Below are positions 1 to 6,106 of a stretch of DNA of 6,106 bases, piece by piece. Numbering within the stretch: the stretch's first letter is position 1; every line of letters starts with the position of its first letter. The notes beneath the pieces are model-generated. The model was not told the origin of the DNA, ran no database searches, and saw only the letters and a list, made by a program, of their open reading frames with translations. Both the position numbers and the translations under genes were made by a program. The DNA lies in NCBI GenBank assembly GCA_045541875.1, contig JAZQJX010000105.1, forward strand, positions 1 through 6,106. Reading direction: 5' to 3'. The DNA comes from RGIG1828 sp045541875. Lineage in GTDB: Bacteria > Bacillota > Clostridia > UMGS1810.

Positions 1-3000
1 GCGGACAACTTGAACTTGGCAAATGGTATGACATTAAAGTTGCCGCAGACTTTACTGACCCATCAGCAGGTGTGCTTGCATATGTATGGGTAAACGACGA
101 ATTAATTGCTGACGGTGTGACACTTCCCGGTTTTGTATCCGGTACAAACTGGGTATACAATAAATTTTACTTTGACCAGTCAGAAGATGCAAATACAGTA
201 GCATATCTTGATGATGTTAAAGTATATGAAACAGCAGTTGTAGGTGATACAGAAACACCCGGCGGTTCAGAAGAACCCGAAAACCCCGGTCCCGGCACAG
301 ATACGGATCCTGAAATCCCTGATAATGTTGCTGACATAACTTACACATATTTTGACATTGACTTTGAAAACTGGACAGCGTGGGGCGACAATAACTTCAA
401 CGGTGCAAAAAACAGTGATGGCTCAGCAATCAATCACGAATGGGGAGCAAATCCTTGGCAGATGATATCAGCCCAGGTTCTCGATAAAGCAGGAAATGTA
501 ATGAAAGTTACAGTTCCAACGACAGGCGGAAGTAACTATCTTTTCCGTTCAAGAATGAAAGCGGAGGGGCACCCTTCAAGTTATTCTGATGTTGATGTTC
601 TCTGGAATGAGTTTTCAGTTAAATACGAAGGCGGATTTGCCGGCTTTGGTACAAATGAAAACGATGAAGCAAGAAGTATCATAAGCGTAAACAAAGACGG
701 TCAACTTGCACTTGGCGCACGCTGGGGTTACAACGAAGTTGGCGCGGAAGGTAATTTTGAAGCAGGAACATTAGTTTCCGGCGGACAACTTGAACTCGGC
801 AAATGGTATCACATTGCTGTTGCTGCAGACTTTACTGATGTAACAGATGGCATACTTGCATATGTTTGGGTAAACGGTGAATTAATTGCTAATGGTGTAG
901 CCATTCCCAGTTTTGCATCCGGTACAAACTGGGTATACAATAAATTCTACTTTGACCAGTCAGAAGATGCAAATACAGTAGCATATATTGACAATGTTAA
1001 GGTATTTGAAACAGCAACTCTTGACAGCCACGCTTCAAAAGATTTTGAAATCAGCGTTACTTTCGACTCTTCACTTGAAGTAAACGAAGATGCGGTAACA
1101 GTTCCTGCAGATGCAACAGTTGCAGATGTAAAGGCACTTATTACAGCAGATGGCTGCACCCTTGCATTTATTAAAGACGGTGCACTCTTGGAAGATGCAG
1201 ATACTGCAGCAGATGCGACACTTTATGTGAATGCAGCAAACAACATAGGTTACAAATGCTACACTTTAATAGCAGGAGAAATTGATAATCCTGATGATCC
1301 CGAAATTCCCGGTGATATCGCTGATGTAACCAAAACATATTTTGACATTAACTTTGAAAACTGGACCACATGGGGCGAGAATAATTTCAGTGGCGCAAAA
1401 CAAAGCGACGGAACTGCAATCAGTCATGAGTGGGGCGGCGATCCATACTATATTTCTGCGGTGGAAGATGCCATAAAAGGCGGAAAGGTTATGAAAGGTA
1501 CCATTCCCACATCAGGCGGAAGTTCTGATGGATATCTTCTGCGTTCAAGAATGAGAGTAGCCGATGGTCATCCTTCAAGTTATACCAATGTGGCTGTTCT
1601 CTGGAATGAATTCTCAGTTAAATACGAAGGCGGATTTGTTGGTTTCGGTACAAATGAAAACGATGAAGCAAGAAGTATCATAAGCGTAAATAAAAACGGT
1701 CAACTTGCACTTGGTGCACGTTGGGGCTACAACGAAGTTGGCGGAGGCAATTTTGAGGCAGGAACAATAGTTTCCGGCGGACAACTTGAACTTGGAAAAT
1801 GGTATCACATTGCAGTAGCAGCAGATTTTACAGATACAACAGCAGGCGTTCTTGCGTATGTATGGGTAAACGGCGAATTAATTGCTGACGGCGTAGTAAT
1901 TCCTAATTTCCAATCCGGCACTAACTGGGCATATAATAAGTTCTACTTTGACCAGGCAGAATCTGAGGGCAGGGTAGTATATCTTGACAACATTAAGATA
2001 TATGAAACTGCACATCTTGATAATCATGCTGCAATAAATCTTACAGATGAAAATCCGGATGATTATATCACAGTGGAAGGCTCTGAAATTATAACTCCTT
2101 CAAGAGCAACCATCGGTGATGTAAAAGCCGCATTCCCCGAAGCAGAATTCAGATTTGAAAAGAACGGCGAAGAAGGCATATTGGTAGTTACTGACGACAG
2201 CGAAAGCGTTTCAGGTGCTACAGCATATCTTTATTCAAAAGACAAATTAGCAGCAAGACCTTATGTGCTTTCTCTCATGGAAACAAATATAGAAGTAACA
2301 GTTAATGAAAGTGCAGCAGGTGAAAATTCAGGCGCAGGTATGTATTCTGTCGGTGATAAAGTAATAATTAATGCCGGCCAGAGAACAGACGGATACGGAT
2401 TTGTAAACTGGAGTGTAGAAGGGGTAGAAGTAGAAGATGCAACTTCGCCGGTTATTGAATTCATAATAACAGATGAAGAAACAACGACTATAACCTTTAC
2501 TGCAAATTGGGTAGAAGTTATCTCATATCAGGTTGAAGTTATCGGAAGTTATGCAACCGAAACCGGTGCCGGACTCTATGGTGAAGGTGCACAGGTAAGA
2601 GTAGATGCAGGTGACAGAGAAGGCTATAGATTCGACGGATGGGCTGTTGAAGGAATTGAAAATATAGATGTATCTCAGAAAGTCATCGAATTCACTATGG
2701 ATACAACTCCCAAAACATTTACTGCAAATTGGCACGTTATTCCTAAATATACAGTTGAAATAAGCGGAAGTTACGCTGAAATTTCAGGCGCAGGTGAGTA
2801 TTATGAGGGTCAAACCGTAACCATCAACGCCGGAGAAAAACCAAAAGCAGAGTATAACCGCTGGAAACCTGCAGGTGTTACACTTGATAATCCCCGTGAC
2901 AAAGTCACAACATTCATAATGCCTGCAAATAACGTAAAAATCATTGCAAGTTGGTATACCTATGCAGCGTCTGCAGTTAGCGGCGGCAGCGGTGGCGGCG

Positions 3001-3812
3001 GAGAGAGAAAGGCTGTATATAAGGTTGAATTTGTAACAAACGGCGGAAATGAAATTCCCAAGCAGGAAATTGAAAACGGCCAAACTCTTTCTGTGGAAAC
3101 ACCTGTAAAAGATGGATTTGTTTTTGAAGGATGGTATCTTGACGAGGCACTCACTGAAAAAGTAACTCTTCCATATACAGTAAGTGCAAAAACCACTCTC
3201 TATGCAAAATGGATAGATAAGTCAGAAGTTGAAACTGATCATGAATCCGTATCAAAAGATGAATGGCTGAATCCTTTCAACGATGTCAAAGAGAGCGACT
3301 GGTATTTTGAACCTGTCAGATATATGTATGATAGACGTTATTGTGAGGGACTTGGATGGGGACAGTTCGGACCTGATGTTAACCTTTCAAGATCAATGCT
3401 TGTCACAATCTTATACAGAATTGAAAACCAGCCAGCATCATCTGAGGCTTCAAACTTTGTTGATGTTGAAAAGGATTCATGGTATGCAAATGCAGTTGCA
3501 TGGGCAGCAGCAAACGGCATAGTTACAGGTTACAACAACTATACCTTTGCACCTGATGATTTAATCACAAGAGAGCAGATTGCTGCAATCCTCTACAGAT
3601 ACGCACAGTTCAAAGGCTATGGCGTAGCAGATTCAAAGGATATTTCAGGATATTCTGATTCCTATCTTGTTTCCTCTTATGCACACGCATCACTCGGTTG
3701 GGCTGTTGCAAACGGATACATCAATGGCAGAACAGAGACAACAATTGCACCCGGTGATAATGCAACAAGAGCAGAAGCACTTACCATACTTTACAGATTT
3801 ATAAAGAAATAA
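1..3812 (+). CDS. Large SLH-anchored surface protein with LamG-like and InlB-type repeats (5' partial)
   Basis: The reading frame is open from the left edge (first full codon at position 3) to a TAA at 3810-3812, giving 1269 residues with the N-terminus and any signal peptide missing. Visible order by residue: LamG-like domain tail 1-79; Pro/Glu/Gly/Thr-rich linker 80-113; full LamG-like domain 116-338; small beta-rich domain 340-424; second full LamG-like domain 446-671; second small domain 672-759; three divergent InlB-type repeats 763-838, 842-912 and 916-985, ending in ANW, ANW and ASW; Gly/Ser hinge about 992-1002; Flg_new repeat 1006-1070 with the GWY and LYAKW signature; three SLH domains about 1092-1143, 1151-1206 and 1213-1269. 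In characterised proteins SLH domains hold the chain non-covalently to secondary cell-wall polysaccharide, so this product should sit outside the cell with its LamG domains projecting. LamG-like folds often bind carbohydrate, but I cannot tell the ligand. No catalytic domain is visible in this part; one could lie upstream. Domain calls are by motif reading. Confidence 0.93.
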   Translation, partial: GQLELGKWYDIKVAADFTDPSAGVLAYVWVNDELIADGVTLPGFVSGTNWVYNKFYFDQSEDANTVAYLDDVKVYETAVVGDTETPGGSEEPENPGPGTDTDPEIPDNVADITYTYFDIDFENWTAWGDNNFNGAKNSDGSAINHEWGANPWQMISAQVLDKAGNVMKVTVPTTGGSNYLFRSRMKAEGHPSSYSDVDVLWNEFSVKYEGGFAGFGTNENDEARSIISVNKDGQLALGARWGYNEVGAEGNFEAGTLVSGGQLELGKWYHIAVAADFTDVTDGILAYVWVNGELIANGVAIPSFASGTNWVYNKFYFDQSEDANTVAYIDNVKVFETATLDSHASKDFEISVTFDSSLEVNEDAVTVPADATVADVKALITADGCTLAFIKDGALLEDADTAADATLYVNAANNIGYKCYTLIAGEIDNPDDPEIPGDIADVTKTYFDINFENWTTWGENNFSGAKQSDGTAISHEWGGDPYYISAVEDAIKGGKVMKGTIPTSGGSSDGYLLRSRMRVADGHPSSYTNVAVLWNEFSVKYEGGFVGFGTNENDEARSIISVNKNGQLALGARWGYNEVGGGNFEAGTIVSGGQLELGKWYHIAVAADFTDTTAGVLAYVWVNGELIADGVVIPNFQSGTNWAYNKFYFDQAESEGRVVYLDNIKIYETAHLDNHAAINLTDENPDDYITVEGSEIITPSRATIGDVKAAFPEAEFRFEKNGEEGILVVTDDSESVSGATAYLYSKDKLAARPYVLSLMETNIEVTVNESAAGENSGAGMYSVGDKVIINAGQRTDGYGFVNWSVEGVEVEDATSPVIEFIITDEETTTITFTANWVEVISYQVEVIGSYATETGAGLYGEGAQVRVDAGDREGYRFDGWAVEGIENIDVSQKVIEFTMDTTPKTFTANWHVIPKYTVEISGSYAEISGAGEYYEGQTVTINAGEKPKAEYNRWKPAGVTLDNPRDKVTTFIMPANNVKIIASWYTYAASAVSGGSGGGGERKAVYKVEFVTNGGNEIPKQEIENGQTLSVETPVKDGFVFEGWYLDEALTEKVTLPYTVSAKTTLYAKWIDKSEVETDHESVSKDEWLNPFNDVKESDWYFEPVRYMYDRRYCEGLGWGQFGPDVNLSRSMLVTILYRIENQPASSEASNFVDVEKDSWYANAVAWAAANGIVTGYNNYTFAPDDLITREQIAAILYRYAQFKGYGVADSKDISGYSDSYLVSSYAHASLGWAVANGYINGRTETTIAPGDNATRAEALTILYRFIKK
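3..239 (+). repeat. LamG-like repeat copy 1 (C-terminal third only)
   Basis: Encodes the last beta strands of a LamG/concanavalin A-like jelly roll, including the GKWYDIKVAADFTD and LAYVWVNDELIADGV motifs typical of the Laminin_G_3 type. The segment aligns without gaps to copy 2 at an offset of 780 bases. Positions 137-206 match 917-986 with a single mismatch. The rest of the copy lies left of the window. Unlike copies 2 and 3 it is followed directly by an acidic proline-rich linker and not by a small beta domain. Confidence 0.85.
348..1014 (+). repeat. LamG-like repeat copy 2 (complete)
   Basis: About 222 residues running from the YFDIDFENWTAWG motif to VKVFETA. Landmarks shared with copy 3 are the HEWG motif, the FRSRM/LRSRM motif, LWNEFSVKYEGGF, the GTNENDEARSIISVN block, and the GKWYHIAVAADFTD and YVWVNGELIA motifs. 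Bases 648-691 are identical to 1647-1690 of copy 3, a 44-base exact match. Such closeness at the DNA level suggests recent duplication or ongoing gene conversion. Confidence 0.85.
1020..1274 (+). other. Small unrecognised beta-rich domain A after LamG copy 2
   Basis: Encodes roughly 85 residues (340-424 of the visible protein) beginning LDSHAS and ending CYTLI. It carries the pattern VPADATVADVKALI, then a LAFIKDG hairpin, then ATLYV. The same pattern recurs after LamG copy 3, so I read this as a repeated accessory domain and not a random linker. Two cysteines, C385 and C419, could pair in the secreted protein; the second copy lacks them. I cannot assign it to a named family. Confidence 0.6.
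1338..2013 (+). repeat. LamG-like repeat copy 3 (complete)
   Basis: About 225 residues from YFDINFENWTTWG to IKIYETA, with the same landmarks as copy 2. It is slightly more divergent at its end, where the SEDANTV segment of copies 1 and 2 is replaced by ESEGRV. Its offset from copy 2 is about 996 bases because a small beta domain and a short acidic linker lie between them. It is preceded by a DPEIPGDIADV linker that mirrors the DPEIPDNVADI linker before copy 2. Confidence 0.85.
2016..2279 (+). other. Small unrecognised beta-rich domain B after LamG copy 3
   Basis: Encodes about 88 residues (672-759) beginning LDNHAA and ending PYVLSLM. It shares with domain A the LDxHA start, an ITPSRATIGDVKAAF segment matching VPADATVADVKALI, an FRFEKNG hairpin and an ATAYLY strand. 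It is much more diverged from domain A than the LamG copies are from each other and has no cysteine. It leads directly into the InlB-type repeats. Confidence 0.55.
2289..2957 (+). repeat. Three divergent InlB-type beta repeats
   Basis: Three units of roughly 70-75 residues each run V-x-G/N-x-S, then SGAG or TGAG, then Y-x-x-G-x-x-V-x-I/V-x-A-G, a W in the middle strand, and close with ANW, ANW and ASW. Approximate limits are 2289-2514, 2526-2735 and 2748-2957. This is the divergent InlB B-repeat (Flg_new_2) pattern, common as stalk modules in Gram-positive surface proteins. Their position between the LamG domains and the anchor suggests a spacer role. Confidence 0.8.
3018..3212 (+). other. 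Listeria-Bacteroides (Flg_new) repeat domain
   Basis: About 65 residues in a beta-grasp-like pattern: YKVEFVTNGGNEIPKQ, then a GFVFEGWYLDEALTEKV segment, then TTLYAKW. This matches the classic Flg_new repeat of internalin-type proteins. It follows a Gly/Ser hinge encoded by 2979-3002, the only low-complexity glycine stretch in the protein, and precedes the SLH anchor. Confidence 0.85.
3276..3809 (+). other. C-terminal cell-wall anchor: three SLH domains
   Basis: Three S-layer homology units at about 3276-3431, 3453-3620 and 3639-3809. Each opens with a F-x-D-V or DISGYSD segment and has an aromatic surface helix (DWYFEPV, SWYANAVAWA, YAHASLGWAV). Units 2 and 3 have NGIVTGY or NGYINGR turns. 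The TRAE-type motif that contacts wall polysaccharide in studied proteins appears as TREQ in unit 2 and TRAE in unit 3, but as SRSM in unit 1. The protein ends immediately after unit 3, as is usual for this anchor. Confidence 0.93.
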
Positions 3813-3822
3813 CAGACGAGAT

Positions 3823-3826
3823 GGAG
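3823..3826 (+). promoter_or_regulatory. Ribosome binding site of the DUF6259 gene
   Basis: GGAG lies eight bases before the ATG at 3835, a near-ideal Shine-Dalgarno spacing. It fixes the start of the downstream gene and shows that it can be translated independently even though only 22 bases separate it from the stop codon of the surface protein gene. Confidence 0.85.
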
Positions 3827-3834
3827 AAACAGCA

Positions 3835-5859
3835 ATGATAAAAATCGGAAATGAAAAAACAACCCTTATCTTTGATGGTGAAAAAGGATGTTTAAAATCC
3901 GTTCAATACGGAAAGAATGAAATATCCCTTTTAAGCAGACTTTGGAGGGTGGAAACAAATGATGGCGACATTGAAATTGAAAATATGACCTCGTTTTCAC
4001 ATCAGATATACGGAAGTATGCTTAAACTTTTCTGGAAAAATGAAAAAGCCCTGATAACCGTTACAGTAAGGGTTGAGGAATGCGGAAAAATATACTGGAG
4101 CATAAACGCAGATCTTAGTGGATCAAACGGTGTAGGGAAGGTCATATTCCCCATATTTGAAGGTCTCAGATTTGAAAAAGAGGATTATCTTTTAATTGGC
4201 TATCAAAATGGTACTCTTCTTAAAAATCCTGTAGATTCGCTCCTTAGCAAAGTTGACAAATATCCTTTCTGGATGGGCAGAGGAAGTTATGCCTATGAAA
4301 ATGACTATCCGTCAGGTCTTTCCTATCAGTACACAGCATTTTACAGCCTTGGAGAATTTGGTTACTATTTTGCAACGGAAGATGAAAATGCCAACATAAA
4401 AAGTTTCAGATGGTCATATAATAAAGATCTTCACGCAATGGATTTTTCAATAATCAATTATCCTGAGAATATGGGAAAAACCACAAACTACTGTATGCCC
4501 TATGAATTTGTTTTGAAAATGTATGAGGGAGACTGGCAGGATGCCACAAAATTGTACAGAAAATGGGCTATAAAACAGAAATGGTGCAAGGAGAAACTTT
4601 CAGAAAAGCATATCCCTGAAAACGTTTTAAAAACAGACCTGTGGAGAGTAAATCACACAAACGGAAAACTTGGCACAAGAACTGAAGAGTACTATGACAC
4701 ATCTTTAATGCTTAAAGATTATCTTGACTGTAATATTGCTCTTCACTGGTACGGATGGAATCTCAATCACGAACATGATTGGGATTCACCCGACTATTTC
4801 CCTGATGAAGTAAGGAAAAACGGTTGGCCCGAGAAACTCATAGAGTGGAATAAACGGTTTAGTGATGAAGGTATCGTAAAAATACCCTACACAAACGGAC
4901 GACTTTGGGAGAAAACCACGAAATCATGGGAAGAATTTGGTGTAGACACAGCAGCAATAAAAATAGAATCCGGTGAAATCTCCAACGAACCATGGTCACC
5001 GCAGCAGCGTCTTGTCACAATTTGTCCGACTTGCGCCCTCTGGCAGAATAAGGTTATGGACATGTGCAGAGAATTTGCTGTGGACGAAGGTTTTGACGGA
5101 GTATATCTTGATCAGATAGCATCTTTCAATGCAATGCTTTGCTTTGATGAGAAACATCCTCACCCCATAGGTGGAGGGAGTTGGTGGAATGATTCATACC
5201 ACGCAATGCTTCGCGGCGTAAGATCCATTATGGGTAAAGATCGTATTATTACAACAGAATCCTGCTGTGAAACATATATTGATGTTTTTGACCTTTTCCT
5301 GGTTCTTGACACTTGCTTCCAGCATACTGCTCTCAATTCAGTTATGGAAAACGGAAATTCCATTCCCGTTCCTCTGTTTAGCATGATATATGGTGATTAT
5401 GCCTTAAGTTACGGTTCAATCTGTTGTTTCCCTGACAATCTTGACCGCTTTGAATATAACTATATCAAAAATATTCTCTGGGGAATGATTCCAAGCATTG
5501 AAGCAGGAGAAATGCATGAACTTGAAACCAAGAAGGATTATCTTGACGCTGTAAAACGCGGAACAGATTTTTACAAGGAAAACAAAGAAGATATTCTCTA
5601 TGGAAGACTTCTCGAAATTCCGAAGTATTCCTGTGACACGTTTGAAATCACATGGCAGGGAGAAAACGAACTTAAAAACAACAGCACTTACACATTCACA
5701 GATAAAGTTCCTGAAATCAGTGCAGTTATATGGATGGATAAAAACGGAAACAAAAAACTCTATGCTTATAACTTTGCAGATAAAAAATCATCTATGGAAC
5801 TTTATGGTAAAAAATATGAGATTGATGCAAAGAGTTTCAGCATAGCAGATTTGGACTAA
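3835..5859 (+). CDS. DUF6259-type glycosidase-like TIM-barrel protein
   Basis: A complete 674-residue protein starting at an ATG with a well-placed GGAG. Residues 1 to about 215 look like an all-beta domain opening KTTLIFDGEKGCLKSV, as in many glycoside hydrolases with an N-terminal beta sandwich. A linker with the WQDATKLYRKWA helix (near 233-244) leads into a probable TIM barrel to about 560. Its motifs are LHWYGWN (303-309), ICPTCALWQ (from 396), GFDGVYLDQIA with D426, HPIGGGSWW, ITTESCCETYID with E475, E479 and D483, and PLFSMIYGDYALSYGS. About 110 residues of likely beta structure close the chain. This series matches the DUF6259 family as I know it. The GVYLDQ strand end resembles the nucleophile strand of retaining TIM-barrel glycosidases, making D426 a candidate catalytic residue by inference. 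There is no signal peptide or membrane segment, so it should act in the cytoplasm. The substrate is unknown. It is probably co-transcribed with the surface protein gene upstream. Confidence 0.85.
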   Translation: MIKIGNEKTTLIFDGEKGCLKSVQYGKNEISLLSRLWRVETNDGDIEIENMTSFSHQIYGSMLKLFWKNEKALITVTVRVEECGKIYWSINADLSGSNGVGKVIFPIFEGLRFEKEDYLLIGYQNGTLLKNPVDSLLSKVDKYPFWMGRGSYAYENDYPSGLSYQYTAFYSLGEFGYYFATEDENANIKSFRWSYNKDLHAMDFSIINYPENMGKTTNYCMPYEFVLKMYEGDWQDATKLYRKWAIKQKWCKEKLSEKHIPENVLKTDLWRVNHTNGKLGTRTEEYYDTSLMLKDYLDCNIALHWYGWNLNHEHDWDSPDYFPDEVRKNGWPEKLIEWNKRFSDEGIVKIPYTNGRLWEKTTKSWEEFGVDTAAIKIESGEISNEPWSPQQRLVTICPTCALWQNKVMDMCREFAVDEGFDGVYLDQIASFNAMLCFDEKHPHPIGGGSWWNDSYHAMLRGVRSIMGKDRIITTESCCETYIDVFDLFLVLDTCFQHTALNSVMENGNSIPVPLFSMIYGDYALSYGSICCFPDNLDRFEYNYIKNILWGMIPSIEAGEMHELETKKDYLDAVKRGTDFYKENKEDILYGRLLEIPKYSCDTFEITWQGENELKNNSTYTFTDKVPEISAVIWMDKNGNKKLYAYNFADKKSSMELYGKKYEIDAKSFSIADLD

Positions 5860-5895
5860 AATACTGTAATAATTAGTGCAAACAACAAAAATGGA

Positions 5896-5930
5896 AAAAC
5901 ACACCTCGAAAAAAATGCGAGGTGTGTTTT
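5896..5930 (+). terminator. Rho-independent terminator, possibly bidirectional
   Basis: A perfect nine-base stem (CACACCTCG at 5900-5908 with its complement at 5918-5926) is extended by four A-T pairs (5896-5899 with 5927-5930). The loop has nine bases, and the right arm runs into TTTTCTT. It lies 36 bases after the stop of the DUF6259 gene and should end the operon transcript. On the minus strand the stem is followed by TTTTT, so it could also end transcripts arriving from the right edge. Confidence 0.9.
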
Positions 5931-5974
5931 CTTAATATTTTAATTTATGCGGTTTTAAAATAGATAATTTTGAT

Positions 5975-6106
5975 TTATCTCGTGTGCTTAAGCAGTTGCG
6001 TCAGCATCCGAACCCGTTTTGGGTGGGGGTTTTTACGCCACTGCTTTGGTAAAATACTCGCAAATGCCTCAGCATTTAATGTGTTTTTGCCTCGCACTGT
6101 CGCAAA
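5975..6106 (-). CDS. Possible 3' end of a convergent minus-strand gene (partial, doubtful)
   Basis: Reading the minus strand from the right edge, a frame stays open for 43 codons to a TAA at 5975-5977. The C-terminal peptide is strongly basic and ends HPKRVRMLTQLLKHTR. I recognise no family. Supporting a gene: the frame is uninterrupted, and a terminator able to act on this strand lies 45 bases beyond the stop. Against it: 43 open codons can occur by chance, and a long inverted repeat lies within it, which is more typical of intergenic repeat elements. The start is outside the window, so length and product cannot be judged. Confidence 0.3.
   Translation of the reverse strand, partial: FATVRGKNTLNAEAFASILPKQWRKNPHPKRVRMLTQLLKHTR
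5990..6046. repeat. Imperfect palindrome in a GC-rich island
   Basis: AAGCAGTTGCGT (5990-6001) pairs with ACGCCACTGCTT (6035-6046) as seven base pairs, one T/C mismatch, then four more pairs. Inside the 33-base loop a smaller hairpin can form from ACCC (6012-6015) with GGGT (6021-6024). Positions 5991-6050 are 33 of 60 G or C, whereas 5931-5990 are 13 of 60, so the composition changes sharply. A second short hairpin, AAATGC with GCATTT, lies at 6062-6077. Either an intergenic repeat or a structured RNA segment would fit. It was not recognised as a named element. Confidence 0.5.

Noticed and set aside
72..74. GTG as the start codon of the large surface protein
   Set aside because: The frame is open and clearly homologous to the LamG repeats for 23 codons before it, and no ribosome binding site precedes it. 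The gene starts left of the window.
1..2013. CRISPR-like direct repeats
   Set aside because: The repeated DNA is in-frame coding sequence for LamG domains with a period of about 780-1000 bases. There is no short repeat-spacer pattern.
2784..3196. Minus-strand open frames of 99 and 78 codons opposite the InlB-type and Flg_new repeats
   Set aside because: They lie opposite a clearly coding strand, have biased low-quality composition, overlap each other in different frames and show no recognisable motif.
3283..3522. Plus-strand 79-codon frame within the SLH region, and an 81-codon frame at 5600-5845
   Set aside because: Both are out-of-frame shadows of strongly supported genes and have no convincing ribosome binding site or motif.
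3821..3838. Five-codon mini-ORF (ATG GAG AAA CAG CAA TGA) overlapping the start of the DUF6259 gene
   Set aside because: It has no ribosome binding site of its own, and its ATG directly abuts the GGAG that serves the real start. It is most likely chance.
3835..3900. Signal peptide on the DUF6259 protein
   Set aside because: The N-terminus begins MIKIGNEKTTLIFDGEKG, with no hydrophobic stretch long enough for a signal peptide or membrane anchor.
6012..6034. ACCC/GGGT hairpin and G-run followed by TTTTT as a second terminator or G-quadruplex
   Set aside because: The stem is only four base pairs, extra Gs separate it from the T-run, and there are only two G-tracts, too few for an intramolecular quadruplex.

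Overview
The window looks like the genome of an anaerobic, Gram-positive-type gut bacterium, probably in the Clostridia. Three things point that way: moderately AT-rich coding DNA, strong GGAG-type ribosome binding, and a very large modular surface protein ending in three S-layer homology (SLH) domains next to InlB-type repeats. The assignment is by style; no marker gene is present.

Layout. Positions 1-3812 hold the 3' part of a large plus-strand gene whose start lies left of the window. It encodes at least 1269 residues. In order these are: the tail of one LamG/concanavalin A-like domain, two complete LamG-like domains each followed by a small unrecognised beta-rich domain, three divergent InlB-type repeats, a glycine-rich hinge, one Listeria-Bacteroides (Flg_new) repeat, and three SLH domains. 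Twenty-two bases later, with its own ribosome binding site, comes a complete 674-residue gene (3835-5859). Its motifs match the DUF6259 family of glycosidase-like TIM-barrel proteins, and it has no signal peptide. A strong rho-independent terminator (5896-5930) follows.

The last 175 bases are AT-rich, then switch abruptly to a GC-richer palindromic segment (about 5990-6046). That segment lies inside a minus-strand reading frame open from the right edge to a stop at 5975-5977. It is either the 3' end of a convergent gene or an intergenic repeat element.

How the genes may work together. The short spacing and lack of an intervening terminator suggest co-transcription. The first product would be held on the outer wall through SLH domains and would present several putative carbohydrate-binding LamG domains. 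The second would be an intracellular glycosidase-like enzyme. A glycan capture-and-use pair is a reasonable hypothesis, but the sequence does not name the glycan. No RNA gene, CRISPR array, transposase or recognisable promoter was found; the operon promoter must lie left of position 1.
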